A stretch of 64,000 nucleotides of DNA, from positions 13,067,540 to 13,131,539 of the forward strand of contig OX442416.1 in NCBI GenBank assembly GCA_949361645.1, written 5' to 3'. How positions within the stretch are numbered: the first letter of the stretch is position 1; each line of letters begins with the position of its first letter. The position numbers and the translations under genes are program-made. The DNA is from Spongilla lacustris (lineage: Eukaryota; Porifera; Demospongiae; Spongillida; Spongillidae). The notes beneath the pieces are model-generated. The model saw only the letters and a program-made list of their open reading frames with translations. It was not told the origin of the DNA and did no database searches. This document shows positions 34,865 to 46,239 of this stretch, piece by piece.

Positions 34865-37032
34865 ACACACACACACACACCATGAAACTCACAAGATTTC
34901 AATAAAAGCACACCTTATTTAGACAGGGATTTTCCAAGCACATACTTCAAATCCTTTTGTGTGCAAACACATTGCTGGATGGTATGAAATTATGCACAAT
35001 GTCCAGGGAACTTAGCTAAATGGCTCACAACATTCATCTCTTCAAACAGTAATGTTTTCAATACTCTACAGTTCCTACAGATGAGTTCCTACAGGTGTAA
35101 TTTATTATTTTCTAGACGATGAAGCTTTTCTATAGACAAATAATATCTAAGTCTTAAAGCAGAGAGTACTCCTACATTGAATTGGTGACGCAGTAGCTAA
35201 AAGGCTCAAACACTTATATCCACCATCTAAAACCTAGAAGAAGGCTTGCAACATCACAACAGCAAACACAACATGGTGCTGTAATACTACTCTGAAATCC
35301 AATTGCAGCATCAGAATTAAACCTACTTGCAGCATTAGTCGATACCAAGGCAATTTTTCAAATCACAACTACAGGCATTTCCTAAACAAGAGAGCCTACC
35401 CATGTGTTATGCATTGAAATTAAAGCACACCCTATCTTTAAACGGTACTACATGTAGTACTCTTTCCATGAAATCATCTTGACACATGAGCTGATACTCT
35501 AAAACAAAAGCATCAGCCCCTAACATAAAAACACGACTCACTTAAATACTAGAGTCTGTTCCTACATGATTCATCTTTCCCCAATCCTAACTGGTAGGTT
35601 GCAATATTAGGCTGTCAAGCATAAAGTAACAGATACCCATAAAAACATTATGATACGGAAATAGCTACAACTACAACTTGATGCAAGCACATAGGTTTGT
35701 TATTTAAAACGAGGTATCTAGCTTAATTTTATGCATTGAAATTAAAGCATACCCTATCTTTAAACGGCACACTTTCCATGATATCATCCATACACGAGCT
35801 TCAAAAAATGGAGCATTGAAAGTAAAGCACAGCTTCTCTTTAAACAAATCATCTAAAACCTTGCTGGAGGTTTGCAACATTTGTCAGTGCTTTAAAATAA
35901 ATTTACTCTAAGTAACAGAATTTGTGCACACTATAATCTAAAACCAGCAATAATTAAGGGTAGCTCACATCATAATTGCAAAGCACACAGGTCTTTCTTT
36001 AAAACTGGAACTTTCCCCATACCTATTCCGTTATTTTTTACTGAAGGAATAACATACAACGTTACAATTTAAATGAAAGCACACCCTTAGAGGTTTTCTA
36101 AGCAGATAACCTCAACAGCACTGGATGGAGGCTTGAATGCTCACTGACCCTTCACATATGGTACGAGGCTTCCATAAATGGCACTCACATGACACAAAAG
36201 TATTCTTTAAGCCGTAGACACAACGATATACATGTAGCCTAGCTATGAGACAAAATCAGGTCTACGCACAAGTTACTGCGTGCTGCTTGAGATGCTGGTA
36301 TAGGCTATTATTAGCTCTGAGAGAGCTGGAAGGTATGTGATCAATTCTTACATTTCATTCTTGCGTGTCTACTAACCCGCGTGTGTGCGTCTCAGATTCA
36401 CTAACTCACAGAATGGCACCGCATATCAATCTGTACGTACCACACCGTTCATTGCCTCTCTGTGCGATTGTGCTAATTGAGGCGCACCACATTCGATGCT
36501 TGTAAACATGGATAATTGGCTTAGAGGAAAGCTAATTAAAAGTGGACTCGCAACACCCACGTAGGAGGTGGGGCATACGGAGTTGCATCCGCCTTCGAAT
36601 TGTATCACGTGATGTGACACCCACTAGAAGGTGGGGCATCAGGTCTGATGCTTAAAGATCCGCCTCTGTTATTATCACGTGACTATAACAGCGATTTAAT
36701 CACGAGATTAAGTCTTAGGACGAGGTCTTGTGCGCATGCGTATACGAAGAAAAATAGGCAGTGGATCGTAGTTTCAGTTTAGTAGATGGAAAAAATCCAA
36801 TATTTTGATCGAAGCTTCACAACCAATACCTGAACACAGACGAACTTTTAAATCAGTTAATTTGTTGTGCTTATTAAAATTAATTAGCATTATTAATAAT
36901 GTATTAATTAAATTAATTGAAAAAAATTTGAGGAAACCGACCAACTTTGTGTCAAAATACCAGATCTTTTGCTCCATCCTATCAAAAGTTAGTCACAATC
37001 AAAAGCGTTGCGTTCATTCGTGGACACCCTGT
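30801..37032 (-). repeat. Right arm of giant foldback
   Basis: Reverse-complement counterpart of the left arm. It is longer: the part from the (CA)n at 33355 to the outer end spans 3.68 kb, against 2.20 kb for the matching part of the left arm. The excess of about 1.48 kb equals one copy of an internal tandem duplication (33.25-36.0 kb). Confidence 0.8.
33250..36000. repeat. Tandem duplication inside the right foldback arm
   Basis: Segment 33350-33720 recurs at 34880-35230 and segment 34133-34700 recurs at 35398-35990, with only scattered substitutions and indels. Offsets of about 1.53 and 1.27 kb indicate one duplicated unit with indels. The left arm has one copy, so duplication followed arm formation. 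(CA)n tracts at 33260-33352 and 34745-34880 lie near the unit boundary, and the motif caggtctttcatttcg is itself duplicated around the latter. Confidence 0.8.
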
Positions 37033-37499
37033 ATACTCAACCGGCCGGGACAGTTTTTGTTTCGCGTACCCTGATTCACGTACGTAGGGTGCTCCCGCTA
37101 GTTAAGACGAATTTCGAACTTTGTTTACAGAGGCGGATCCAGGGGGGGGGGGCTGAGGGGGCTATAGCCCCCCCTTTCCCTTAGAACACGCCCCTTTTTA
37201 TTTTGTACCACGCCCCTTCAGGCTCCCGAAGTGCCTCGATCTTCGTACTAGCTTGTGAAAACGAGTCAAGGCCAGTGGCGGCCTGGCCGGGGGGGCCAGG
37301 GGGGGCACCAACCCACCTGCCGCTTTATGACGTGGGGCGCCACGGGCACCGAAGGGCGCCAGGCGTCAGGTCAATGTATTATCAAGCGCTAGCGCTCGAT
37401 CAATCGTCCGATGTAATCGTTATAAATCTTGATTAAATTAACAAATTAACTCGCCTGTATTGCGCATGTGCATGTGCACGGTCAATCACTGTCACCTCC

Positions 37500-37766
37500 C
37501 CCCCCCCCCCCCGCTCGTTGAATCGGCCGAAGGCGGACAGCACCCCCCCCGCTCGTTGAATCGGCCGAAGGCGGACAGCACCCCCCCCGCTCGTTGAATC
37601 GGCCGAAGGCGGACAGCACCCCCCCCCCCCCCCCCCCCCCGCTCGTTGAATCGGCCGAAGGCAGACAGCACCCCCCCCCCCCCCCCCGCTCGTTGAATCG
37701 GCCGAAGGCAGACAGCACCCCCCCCCCCCCCCGCTCGTTGAATCGGCCGAAGGCGGACAGCTATTC
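37500..37766. repeat. Minisatellite: 30-bp unit separated by C-runs of varying length
   Basis: Six copies of gctcgttgaatcggccgaag plus gc(g/a)gacagc start near 37512, 37551, 37589, 37641, 37688 and 37733. They are separated by pure C-runs of 8 to about 20 bp. The constant part is nearly invariant while the spacers vary only in number of Cs. Related sequence occurs once at 51946-52006. Confidence 0.93.
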
Positions 37767-38189
37767 ATTAACAACGCCTCTGGTTTGTGGGTACGAGACA
37801 AGGGGGGGGGGGGGGGGGGGGGGGGGCGCCGTTCTCATGTGTGCCCCCCCTGCCATAAAGTAGCCAGCACGGATGTTTCGGATTGGAAACTAAGGTCCTA
37901 AAAAGAATATACGGTATCGCTCATTCTAAGCAATGTTTAATGAGCTCATTATCGCTACCGTTTTGTGATATACGTTTCGAAAACAGTTTCTTGCTCAATA
38001 CAACTCTCTTGTCATATCTAAAGGTAGCACCCACATAATCTATCACTTTCCTAACAGAGCATATATTTGCGCACCAGTTTTCTAACGCAAGATGGCAATA
38101 CGCATGCTCGTTTTGATAGTTATGTGCGCACCATTTAGAAACCTACTACCAAAGTTTGACATACAGCGGGCAAGGCGCGCAAAACCAAA

Positions 38190-38607
38190 AGGTCAGACAT
38201 ACTAAATAGTAAAGAGAAGAGTTAAGTCCACAAGTCTATCTGATTGACAATGTGAGAACGATAATTTTACGCGTACAGTAGCTGCTGCATATTTGTGAAT
38301 AATTATCCACTGCCGGCAGGATTTGCGGAAGGCGGGTGATAAATCATCGTGGTAAATGTACGCACACAGCTTACAAGTGCAAGGTACTTGCTGGAAGTCT
38401 GCAGCAAGCACTTGCAATAAATGTAAACGAACCCTGAATGCGTTTGCAAACCCTGCAAGATGACTATAGATGTCCCTAAAAAGCCAATTTTCCCTTTTCA
38501 GTGGTATGCTCACAAAGCTGAAGGATGCATAGTAAGAAATAAGGTTCAAATATATTATTATGCATGTTGAAATATTAAATCACATTTGTCAAAAAACCAT
38601 GCAGCAA

Positions 38608-38644
<37 letters not shown>

Positions 38645-40250
38645 GAATGAAGTCCATTTGTCTGGCCAAGCACACTGATCAAACATATTCAGGTCATTGC
38701 ACCAGCTACTGTAACCGATCCTGGTCATCCCAGGCCACCAGTAGCACCACACACCCTGAATGCGCTTGCAAACCCTGCAAGATGACTATAAACAGGGTCA
38801 TCTGGCTTTCTTCAGGCCAGCTTCTGATTCAATAATATTACTTGATATCTTGGTCCACTGTGGCAGGGAGGTCATAATGCACCAGTTCACCTACAAGAAG
38901 TGAAGTATATATGGTGTGGTCACCAACAGTCCCCCTGATGAGTGCATAGTCAAAGTCCCTACAGGAGGCAGAGTTAAGTGCAATAGCCAATGACATTGAG
39001 GCACATGCCCAATTCACCAGCCACAACTGTGTGTGCAGAGACACTCAATGTGCGTTGCCAAGAAATGCATAAAAAATTAGGAATGTCATTGTTGGTGGTG
39101 AACCTTCTGCACTTCTACGTAAGGAGGCAAGCTCCATTCTTAGTAGAGAGGGGAAAATGGCTCAGATAAAGGAAGCTGGCATAGTGGACAGAAGGCTTGC
39201 TCATTAAGGCTGCTGTTTCTATAACACGGAGCAAAATGCAGAGAGAAATTCCATCCATCCTAAGTGATGTGATGGCCACTGCAACCATGTTCAGAAATAT
39301 ACTGGCACAATTTGGCCATTGCCATGAACTGTATGATGGTAGCTACATCAATGAATACAATGCCAGTCAACTCAGTAGGTAAAATACATCAGTTCAATGA
39401 GTTTTTTTAAATTTGCTTACAATAGCTACTGCCACACCCAGCTTTAGGGAAAGTTTCAGGAAAGCATTTCCTCCAATCAAAATACACCTCCTGGGAAGAC
39501 CATACATTACCGGCAATGGGCCAACAGAATGCATGTCGGGTTTGGTCTACTTGGAGAGTACCGAATCTATACATGCAAAGGTCAATTCCCTGTTCTCCCG
39601 ATACAACACCATGCATGACAAGGTTGTTCAAAGACAACTGTGCATAGTCAAGCACCTCACATAACACCACCAAAAAACAGAAAGCAATTGTTTCGTTCCC
39701 CTCGTACATGTGATACTCGTACACGGCATGAATATACGCGCGTAAAAGTGCCATTGTTTGGTGACACACAACTTCCCCAGAATTATCGTTCTCGATTTCA
39801 GACAAGACGAGAAGGGTTCGTTAAGGACTTAACTTTACCTGGCAAGTCGGCTTTTTGGCCTTTTTTGCGCCGTTTGGCGAATATACTGCACCTGCTGCGA
39901 CATATCAGTTTCAAGCGGTCCGCTTTCGAGTCCCAGGGCATAAAGCAGAAATGTACACCAAGCACGTGATTGCTACAGTGCAAAGAGCAAAGGTCAATGG
40001 CGTATGTTCTGCTATAAACAAGTTTTTTTTACTTATTGGTACCTTGAACAGCTGCAAATTCCAACGGGCATTACGTTGTCGGGGTGGTTGCTATGGGATG
40101 ACGCAAGTACATTTCAATATTACTTTATTGAACTTTGTTTCCCACATTTCTACGAGCGCAAACATCCGTGCCAGGCCGCCACTGGTCAAGGCGTGACGTA
40201 CAAAAAGAAGTCCCAATTAATGACAATGAGATATTCATAGCTGAACCACA
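38190..40250. other. Decayed, unassigned open frames inside the 37.1-40.8 kb element
   Basis: Frames at 38202-38549 (minus), 39197-39382 (plus), 39407-39805 (minus), 39640-39969 and 39855-40196 (plus) are all short and mutually inconsistent. The plus-strand pair at 39.64-40.24 kb includes LTLPGKSAFWPFLRRLANI and, in another frame, WDDASTFQYYFIELCFPHFY, as if one protein had been broken by frameshifts. A 40-bp segment at about 38427-38468 is directly repeated at 38751-38790 (tgcaaaccctgcaagatgac). I do not recognise the family; a dead transposase is possible. Confidence 0.3.
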
Positions 40251-40434
40251 ACCCGCGCCACAAAGCGGTGGATCCTATTACTAGCGCGAATCACCGAATT
40301 GCTGTCAACATAAATGAGAATGTAAAGTACCTTGAAGACACAGACCTGCTAAAATTTAGGTGTGATGCTGGGGACACTGTTTTAGCTGATCATGAGCGTT
40401 CATAGGCGGCCGGAGGGGGCGCCCAGGGGTCTTA

Positions 40435-40467
<33 letters not shown>

Positions 40468-40813
40468 CCAGGCTATGGTGCCCCCTTCCCCCCACCTCCA
40501 ATCCCTAATCCACAATACGTGGAGTTTCCAGCGCTCGCTCGCATGCATTATTAGCAACAATCCAGAGTCAAACGGTTACGCGCGCATCAGAAGTATCGTA
40601 AGCCACGCCCCTTTTGGCGCCCCTCGTGTGTTAGCCCCTCCCCTCGAAAGATTCTGGGGCTGCCTCTGGCCGTTTAAGCAAATGGACTAAACACCGTTCA
40701 AAGGTGTGAAAAAAAGTATCGAAACCAGGAATTCAATGCTCAAAAATTTTCCGGGGGCGGCGCCCCCGGACCCCCTTTCTAGCCCCAATATTCCTGGATC
40801 CGCCCTTGGTTTA

Positions 40814-42249
40814 TATATATCCGTCCGCACGGGCTTGCATGATACCTTTTTTTTTCTATCCAGGAATGACCCCGTATCACTTCCCTTTCAGTGAGTAGCT
40901 TCAAAAGAGAAACGTTATTTTCAAAGGAAAAAATGTAAAAGTTTTGCCGAGCGGGGGTATAGTCCGCCTATTGTGACGAACGCGCGCATAATTCATCAGC
41001 GGTTACAAGCAGCTTTGACAGGATTAATCTATGGCTGCATCTGTAGCAACAAGAGGTCATGCAGCTGGGAGACCTCGTCCCTTTAACCGCGTATATGTCT
41101 TTCAGTTATAGCTTGTATCGCCTCAATGGGGCTTCAGGTATATCGGCAGCCTTTGCGACAGATAACCCTGGCTAATTCACTGTGTCACATTGCGAATCAA
41201 TGCTGTATTTCGCTTTAACCTATACGGCCGTAGCTGCGATGACAATTTTGTGATGCAAGCATGTGATTGCAGACTGCCAATCTGGAATTACATGCTTGTG
41301 CCACAGAAAATGATTTCGGCTACATCGACAGCCCTGGATAATTATGGTATTGTCTGGATTCCGTTGTGGTCGATTGTGAAATTCATATCGCTCTATAATG
41401 AAGTGAGTCCGACCGGGTCGTACAGTTTAGTATGCAGCTACCTATATTTTCGCGCATCCAAGCTGAAAGTGACAAGGACAGAATCCACACTCTTGGACAT
41501 GCATATTAACATACCAAGAAGCTTTGATGTAAACGTAGTCTGCTCTAAAACGTTACGCAAACATAAAATTCGATCGTAACTAATTGAGCGGTAGTGTGAC
41601 CTTTCGAGTACCGTGGGCTCCAGAACGATCAGCATCGCAGGTTTTTGATTCTAATCGTGTCGCAGACACTATAGGGGACTATTCCGCCCTGCATTTTTGG
41701 AAACGATCTGTAGTTTCTGCAATACGTGAGCGAACGTGACGGTTTTTAGAAAATACTTCCCCGAGTGGGTGCGACATATCGACTCGTAACTTCCAAACGG
41801 AAGGTCCAATCGAAGCCACTTTTCTTTCCATACATTGGGAAGACATGTGAGTACAATTTAAAAAAATCTTTATTTATCCTTAAAACGCATCCTTTATTTT
41901 ATATAAAAAATTCTGTTCATAATTCGTCTTAATACCCGGCTCGTCATTAGACTCTACATGCACATTCGAGATCATTTCATTTGTGCATGATCTTTCGAAT
42001 AGCGTGGTGCTCGCAACGAAACGTATCACCATAAATATAAGGTATAATTGGAATGTAGATTTTTAGCTCTTTCCAACGATATATAATATGCGGCTTAAAT
42101 CTCAATTTGAAAAAAAAAAAATCAAACTACCTATACATGTACATCTAATGGTATAATTGGTATTGAATTGTTATTGCCGGACGTATATTATATGTTCTAA
42201 ATCAGTATTACCTGAATATACTGAGCAGCTATTCACATGTACATAGGGT
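40814..42249. other. Anonymous stretch
   Basis: A 129-codon frame at 41190-41579 (plus) has no motif I recognise. No repeats of note. Confidence 0.35.
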
Positions 42250-42257
42250 GTTGAGAA

Positions 42258-43309
42258 TAGGGTGTGTAACCTCCTTTGAATAATGAAAATCGATTTTTCC
42301 GAATACTTTTAAAACACTGATCGGTTTTTCTGGATCTGAAAATCGATTTTTCCGAATACATGAAAAAAGAAAATCGATTTTTCCGAATAGGTTTTGACAA
42401 GAATACCTAGGTTATACAGGTTTTCTGCTCACTGAGCCACCTAAATGTATACATCACACCAGAAGCCTTCAGCACACAAACACACCTACCCCCATCACAC
42501 CAGATGCCCTCATGAGGCACACAACCATAGCTACCTCCATCACACCAGATACCCTACTACAACTAACGACATTACACCAGATCAGTACCCTCAGCTACCC
42601 ACAGCTACCCACATCACACCAGATGCACTCAGCACACAACCACAGCTACCTACATAGGCCTAAATCGCTTGGCCTAACCACATACCTATAGTTGGGCGTG
42701 TCCCGACCTAAGTTAGCGTGGCCACGCTGAGCTTTACCAGTATCTACAGTCTAAAGATGTACATATCGCCAACAGAATAGAACCACAGTTGACGTTTACG
42801 CACCTCCAGCCATGCAGCCTCCATTTCACCATCGCGAATTTTGAAAATACTAGTCACTAAGTAGGCCTAAGTACGATCGCGGCAATAGCTCAGAGAGATT
42901 GATGCAAGAAGCCAGCTGGTTTGAAATACACTAAGCGAACTGACTTTGATTTGTAGCTGGAGCTGTCCGTCGTCATGACACGTGAAGAGGGAGATCTCTT
43001 TGGCTACATGTAGTTGCCCGTATTTGATCTCGTCCCCACGTATATATTTATAGTAACAACAGTGACGTTATAACTTTAAAATTATTGCGTATCCGGTATC
43101 GTCATAAATATGTATTCGAATAATGGGCGAATTGTCGATGCGGACGACGAATACCTAAGTAACTCCGAATGGAGATTCACAAACCGGTTATTTCGAATAG
43201 AAAAAATCCAATAATCGATTTTTTGTAATGCAAAATTACTATTCGAACGGATAGGTTTATGCGAATATCCGAATAACCCGAATAACCTGATAACCGGTTA
43301 CACACCCTA
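42258..43309. mobile_element. hAT-type non-autonomous element, GTTGAGAA target duplication
   Basis: Termini are TAGGGTGTG / CACACCCTA, flanked by a perfect 8-bp duplication GTTGAGAA (42250-42257 and 43310-43317). An 8-bp duplication with TAGGG-type ends fits the hAT superfamily. Subterminal arrays contain aatcgatttttccgaata repeated on one side and cgaataacc/aaccggttat on the other. The middle (about 42440-42650) holds a degenerate minisatellite of catcacaccagatgccct words. No transposase. A related copy lies in opposite orientation at 53336-54513. Confidence 0.93.
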
Positions 43310-43317
43310 GTTGAGAA

Positions 43318-43606
43318 ACCCTAATTAAAGCCACAATTTAGTGGATGCATGCGTACTGCCACAATGCCATTGATTTGCCTACCTCAGATCCTCTGCACCA
43401 CACATCTACCATTGGGGTCTACTCAAACTGGTATAGCTCCAAGCTGCCTTGTGTGGTTGTAAGAGGCGTCGTAGAAGTAAGGCTCTAAATTAGGAGCACT
43501 TATGGTACCTTACCCCTGCTAGGCAACAGTATGGGCGCACGCAACCTTCGGGAAAGGCAAAATTATGGATTACGTGATTCAACGAGGGGGGGGGGTTGCT
43601 ACCCCC

Positions 43607-43644
<38 letters not shown>

Positions 43645-44160
43645 TGTATCCGCCCCTGATACGCGTTAGTCTCGTGCCCAGACCCATGCAATGCATCGCA
43701 GCTGCGCATATCCAGAAATGGCCCATACATAGGCGGTCATCTTACGTTTGATTTCAAATTGAATTTAAAACACTTGTACATTATCCTATAAATCGGTCTG
43801 ATCATGACATATGTACTTCAAAAAATAATTCCATTAACCATTCTTGAACTAAAATCAAGACAAAAATTAATTTCTACCGCGCATAATTTATTCATCAGAA
43901 TATGTCATTGCGTAATGCCTTGCGTCATCTGCCAGAATTATTCAACTATTATTGATATTAATTGAACAAAATAAATATATGCACAGTAAGTTAATTTAGC
44001 TGATCTAAATCGAAGATAGAACTTAACTATAGTAATAGGCTGTTAATAACCGGAGGGGGGGGGAGGCCGAGAGCGTTTCGAACCCGATACGAAAGAGCGA
44101 GGGAGAGCCCGATATGGTTACTGCCAGCTTCTGGCCATGCATGGCCTGATACAAGAGTAC
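43318..44160. other. Anonymous stretch with a transposon right end near 43659
   Basis: A C-run (about 43607-43644) followed by tgtatccgcccctg looks like the right end of another GGCGGAT-type element, whose left end I could not find. A single tagtctcgtgcccagacc word at 43676 resembles the terminus of the 52.1-kb element. The rest is AT-rich. Confidence 0.4.
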
Positions 44161-44163
44161 GAT

Positions 44164-44260
44164 ACAGGGCCGTAGGAAGGAAAGAAAAAGCGGTCCGGCC
44201 AATGCATACGTAAGTAGGGGCGGGGTCTGGGGCGGAGCCCCAGCCTTTTTTTTTGGTTTT
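44164..44260. repeat. Transposon-terminus repeat (cagggccgtaggaagg, then ggggtctggggcggagcccc)
   Basis: The CAGGGCCGTAGGAAGG start is typical of hAT-like MITE ends. It is followed within about 50 bp by the hairpin word seen also at 11640 and 48856. A possible partner end lies near 45060-45090 (ctggtccggccatgg then ggccgtag), but the match is weak, so I do not call a complete element. Confidence 0.4.
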
Positions 44261-44589
44261 GTTTTGTATGATTTGGTGCATAATATGCAATTGCGAATTG
44301 ATGAAAACAGATCTGATTAGTGTGTAAATGCGAGAACTATACTGATACAGTAAATGCCACATTTCAAACCTGACGAAGCAAGGGACAGAGCATCACTTCT
44401 CTCTTTGTGAGCATGTATAGAGCTAGCAGGTTATCGCATTTGTGACATATATACTTGAATGAATTAAGGTATGCTTTCACTCTTCTCAGAACTGAAGTAC
44501 TGCATGCGCTCACTAATAGCTTTGGTAGCAGGGCCTAACCGGCAAAATCAGTGCTACTGAATATACAGGTAAAGACTAAAGCAGTACAC

Positions 44590-44866
44590 TCAGTCTTGTA
44601 ATGCAACCAAGACTGTTTTGTAGCCTATGATTAAAGGCTCCTCTTCACCAGTCTTGATGGAAGCCAGAAGGCTCTGCTTTTCCAACAGCTGGGCAACCTT
44701 GTGGGCTAGAAGAATGCTCAAGAATTCGTGAATATAACTCTGATGCATGCAACGACGGCGCATCTGGCAGTTTATATACAATTACAAGACAAAGATTCAC
44801 AAATTTCACACCGGCTTCATAGTTTCCTGTAAGTGTATGGAGACTGAGCAGAATACCCGCATGCAT
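44590..44866 (-). pseudogene. Possible coding remnant in two overlapping frames
   Basis: On the minus strand one frame opens with HAGILLSLHTLTGNYEAGVK and continues NLCLVIVYKLPDA. A second frame then takes over with IHEFLSILLAHKVAQLLEKQ and ends KTVLVALQD before a stop. Both halves look like helical repeat protein, and together they suggest one exon or processed copy with a frameshift near 44760. No family recognised. Intact splice sites were not identified. Confidence 0.25.
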
Positions 44867-45090
44867 TAGCCATTAACACCATGATATACACGTATATATG
44901 CGCATATGCATTAATCAATGTGTAGTTATACTGTTATAGTACTACAGTGTACACTAACATTCATGATTGACGCGACTGGTACGCGTAAGCGGCCCGGTTA
45001 TAGGGTTATGCATGAGATTAATTAATTAACGATTAATAATTTTTCGTTCGGGTAAAAAACTGGTCCGGCCATGGCCTGACCGGCCGTAGT

Positions 45091-45975
45091 CACGGTTGTT
45101 CTGCATTGGCAATAGGTTTGATATTTAGAACAACCAATAAATATTGCGGTACTTGCTCCAAAATGGCGGCTTCAGAGCTCATTAACTTTCAAGCACAAAC
45201 CTTCCACATCTGGCACATACAGTGCAGACAAACAGGCCATCGGTAGTTAGGTAAACGTATGTACTATCTTCAATATATTAAACGCATGTGTACGCTGTTA
45301 CAACGTCGATGCACTACGCGTTGCGCAACCGAAGGCTTTTTTGGGGCACGATCGGTTGTATTGTTATCTGGCTTTCGTTCTCCGATTCCTCCCTTATAAG
45401 TGCCCTTCGAAATAATACAGGAAAGAGAGCATTCACTGGTAAGTCGAAATATTCTTTTATCTTTAGGTGCCATATTTTCCACATGTGAGGATGGCACGAA
45501 CAACGTACCACACCAAGTCATGAATAATGCTCATTCATGTCATATTAGCTTAAGATGGTCGATTTATTCAGGTATGTGGGTGCAGGCTACAAAAAGCTCT
45601 TAAAGCTAAGGGCAAAACAGGGCAACGAAAGCCACAAATATTTGTCCGCTCCTATCTTCGATATTGACGTTGCAAGTGATGCTGTTGAGATCCACCCCCA
45701 GATGTTTTGCATTAATTGTCATTGTTAGGGTGTCAAACCCCATACAAGTGCAGACACACATACTGGATACGTGTAAAGTATGTTTATAACTCTCCAATAT
45801 ATGTACATGTGCCAAAATAAGTAGGTGTTCAAGCCTTTCTGTACACTTAGATGGCAAGGCACTTTTAAGCCCGAATGGCCAAAATGCTACACTAGCTGAT
45901 CACTTTGATTGTAGCCCTAGCACCCCCACCAGTTGTATAGCAAGGCATCCAACCTTGGCACATGTATAGGTAATA
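45091..45975. other. Anonymous stretch
   Basis: Short overlapping frames on both strands around 45270-45600 have no recognisable motif. Confidence 0.35.
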
Positions 45976-46239
45976 TTGACATCTGTGATGAACATGCATG
46001 CTGATGTATCCAATTTGTATAGCTGTACTGCAGCAGCCAATCCAGCTGCCATGTCACATGTGTGTGTAAGCAGTGCATCTCAGCACATAACCAAGTGCCC
46101 CTGTTGTTATGACTTGGCCTGTCTACAGAACAGTGCAGTGAAACTACCTACAGATATGGTAAACACACTTCTTGGGGATGTCATGGTGTGCTGTACATTG
46201 TGTGGGCAAGGTATCGGAGCTGGTTACTATGATACCTAA
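45976..46239 (+). CDS. Unrecognised small frame with paired CxxC motifs
   Basis: An 87-codon frame contains TKCPCCYDLAC, then 20-odd residues later MVCCTLCGQG. Two CxxC knuckles this far apart suggest a zinc-binding module such as half of a RING or zinc ribbon. An acceptor-like atgtatag precedes it near 45969, so it could be an exon, or part of a decayed transposon protein given the surroundings. I cannot assign a family. Confidence 0.2.
   Translation: MTSVMNMHADVSNLYSCTAAANPAAMSHVCVSSASQHITKCPCCYDLACLQNSAVKLPTDMVNTLLGDVMVCCTLCGQGIGAGYYDT

Larger units (their letters stand above)
24957..37032. mobile_element. Giant (about 12 kb) foldback element
   Basis: The left end TACAGGGTGTCCACGAATGA and the right end, its reverse complement, are flanked by TA on each side (ambiguous with TATA because the end itself starts TA). 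Over the first roughly 230 bp I count five substitutions between the arms. Pairing can then be followed inward through many landmarks: 25.4/36.4 kb; the (GT)n at 27.17 kb with the (CA)n at 33.3 kb; 28.3/31.2 kb; 28.77/30.87 kb. The arms consist of degenerate tandem units of 0.3-0.5 kb. No transposase or other protein is recognised. The architecture recalls FB elements of Drosophila and TU elements of sea urchin; TA duplication would also suit Tc1/mariner transposition. Confidence 0.88.
37128..40808. mobile_element. hAT-like element with GGCGGATCCAGG termini and GTTTA target duplication
   Basis: The left end CAGAGGCGGATCCAGG and right end CCTGGATCCGCCCTTG are inverted, flanked by GTTTA at 37123-37127 and 40809-40813. 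The same termini with a 5-bp duplication occur at 47710-48492. Ends of this form (CAG-G-CGGATCCAGG) and 5-bp duplications are, from memory, associated with a hAT subgroup in animals. The interior is a mosaic: a C-run minisatellite at 37.5 kb, G-runs at 37.8 and 38.6 kb, a C-run at 40.44 kb inside what looks like another element end, and decayed frames at 38.2-40.2 kb that I could not assign. Confidence 0.75.

Noticed and set aside
37500..37766. CRISPR-like array (constant core with spacers)
   Set aside because: Spacers are only C-runs of different length, with no unique content.
37594..37863. Pro-rich frames over the C-runs
   Set aside because: Produced by homopolymer C tracts and a repeated core.
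41190..41579. 129-codon plus-strand frame
   Set aside because: No recognisable motif or neighbours. Left uncalled.
44164..45090. Complete TIR element between the two ggtccggcc words
   Set aside because: The ends match only weakly and no target duplication was found.
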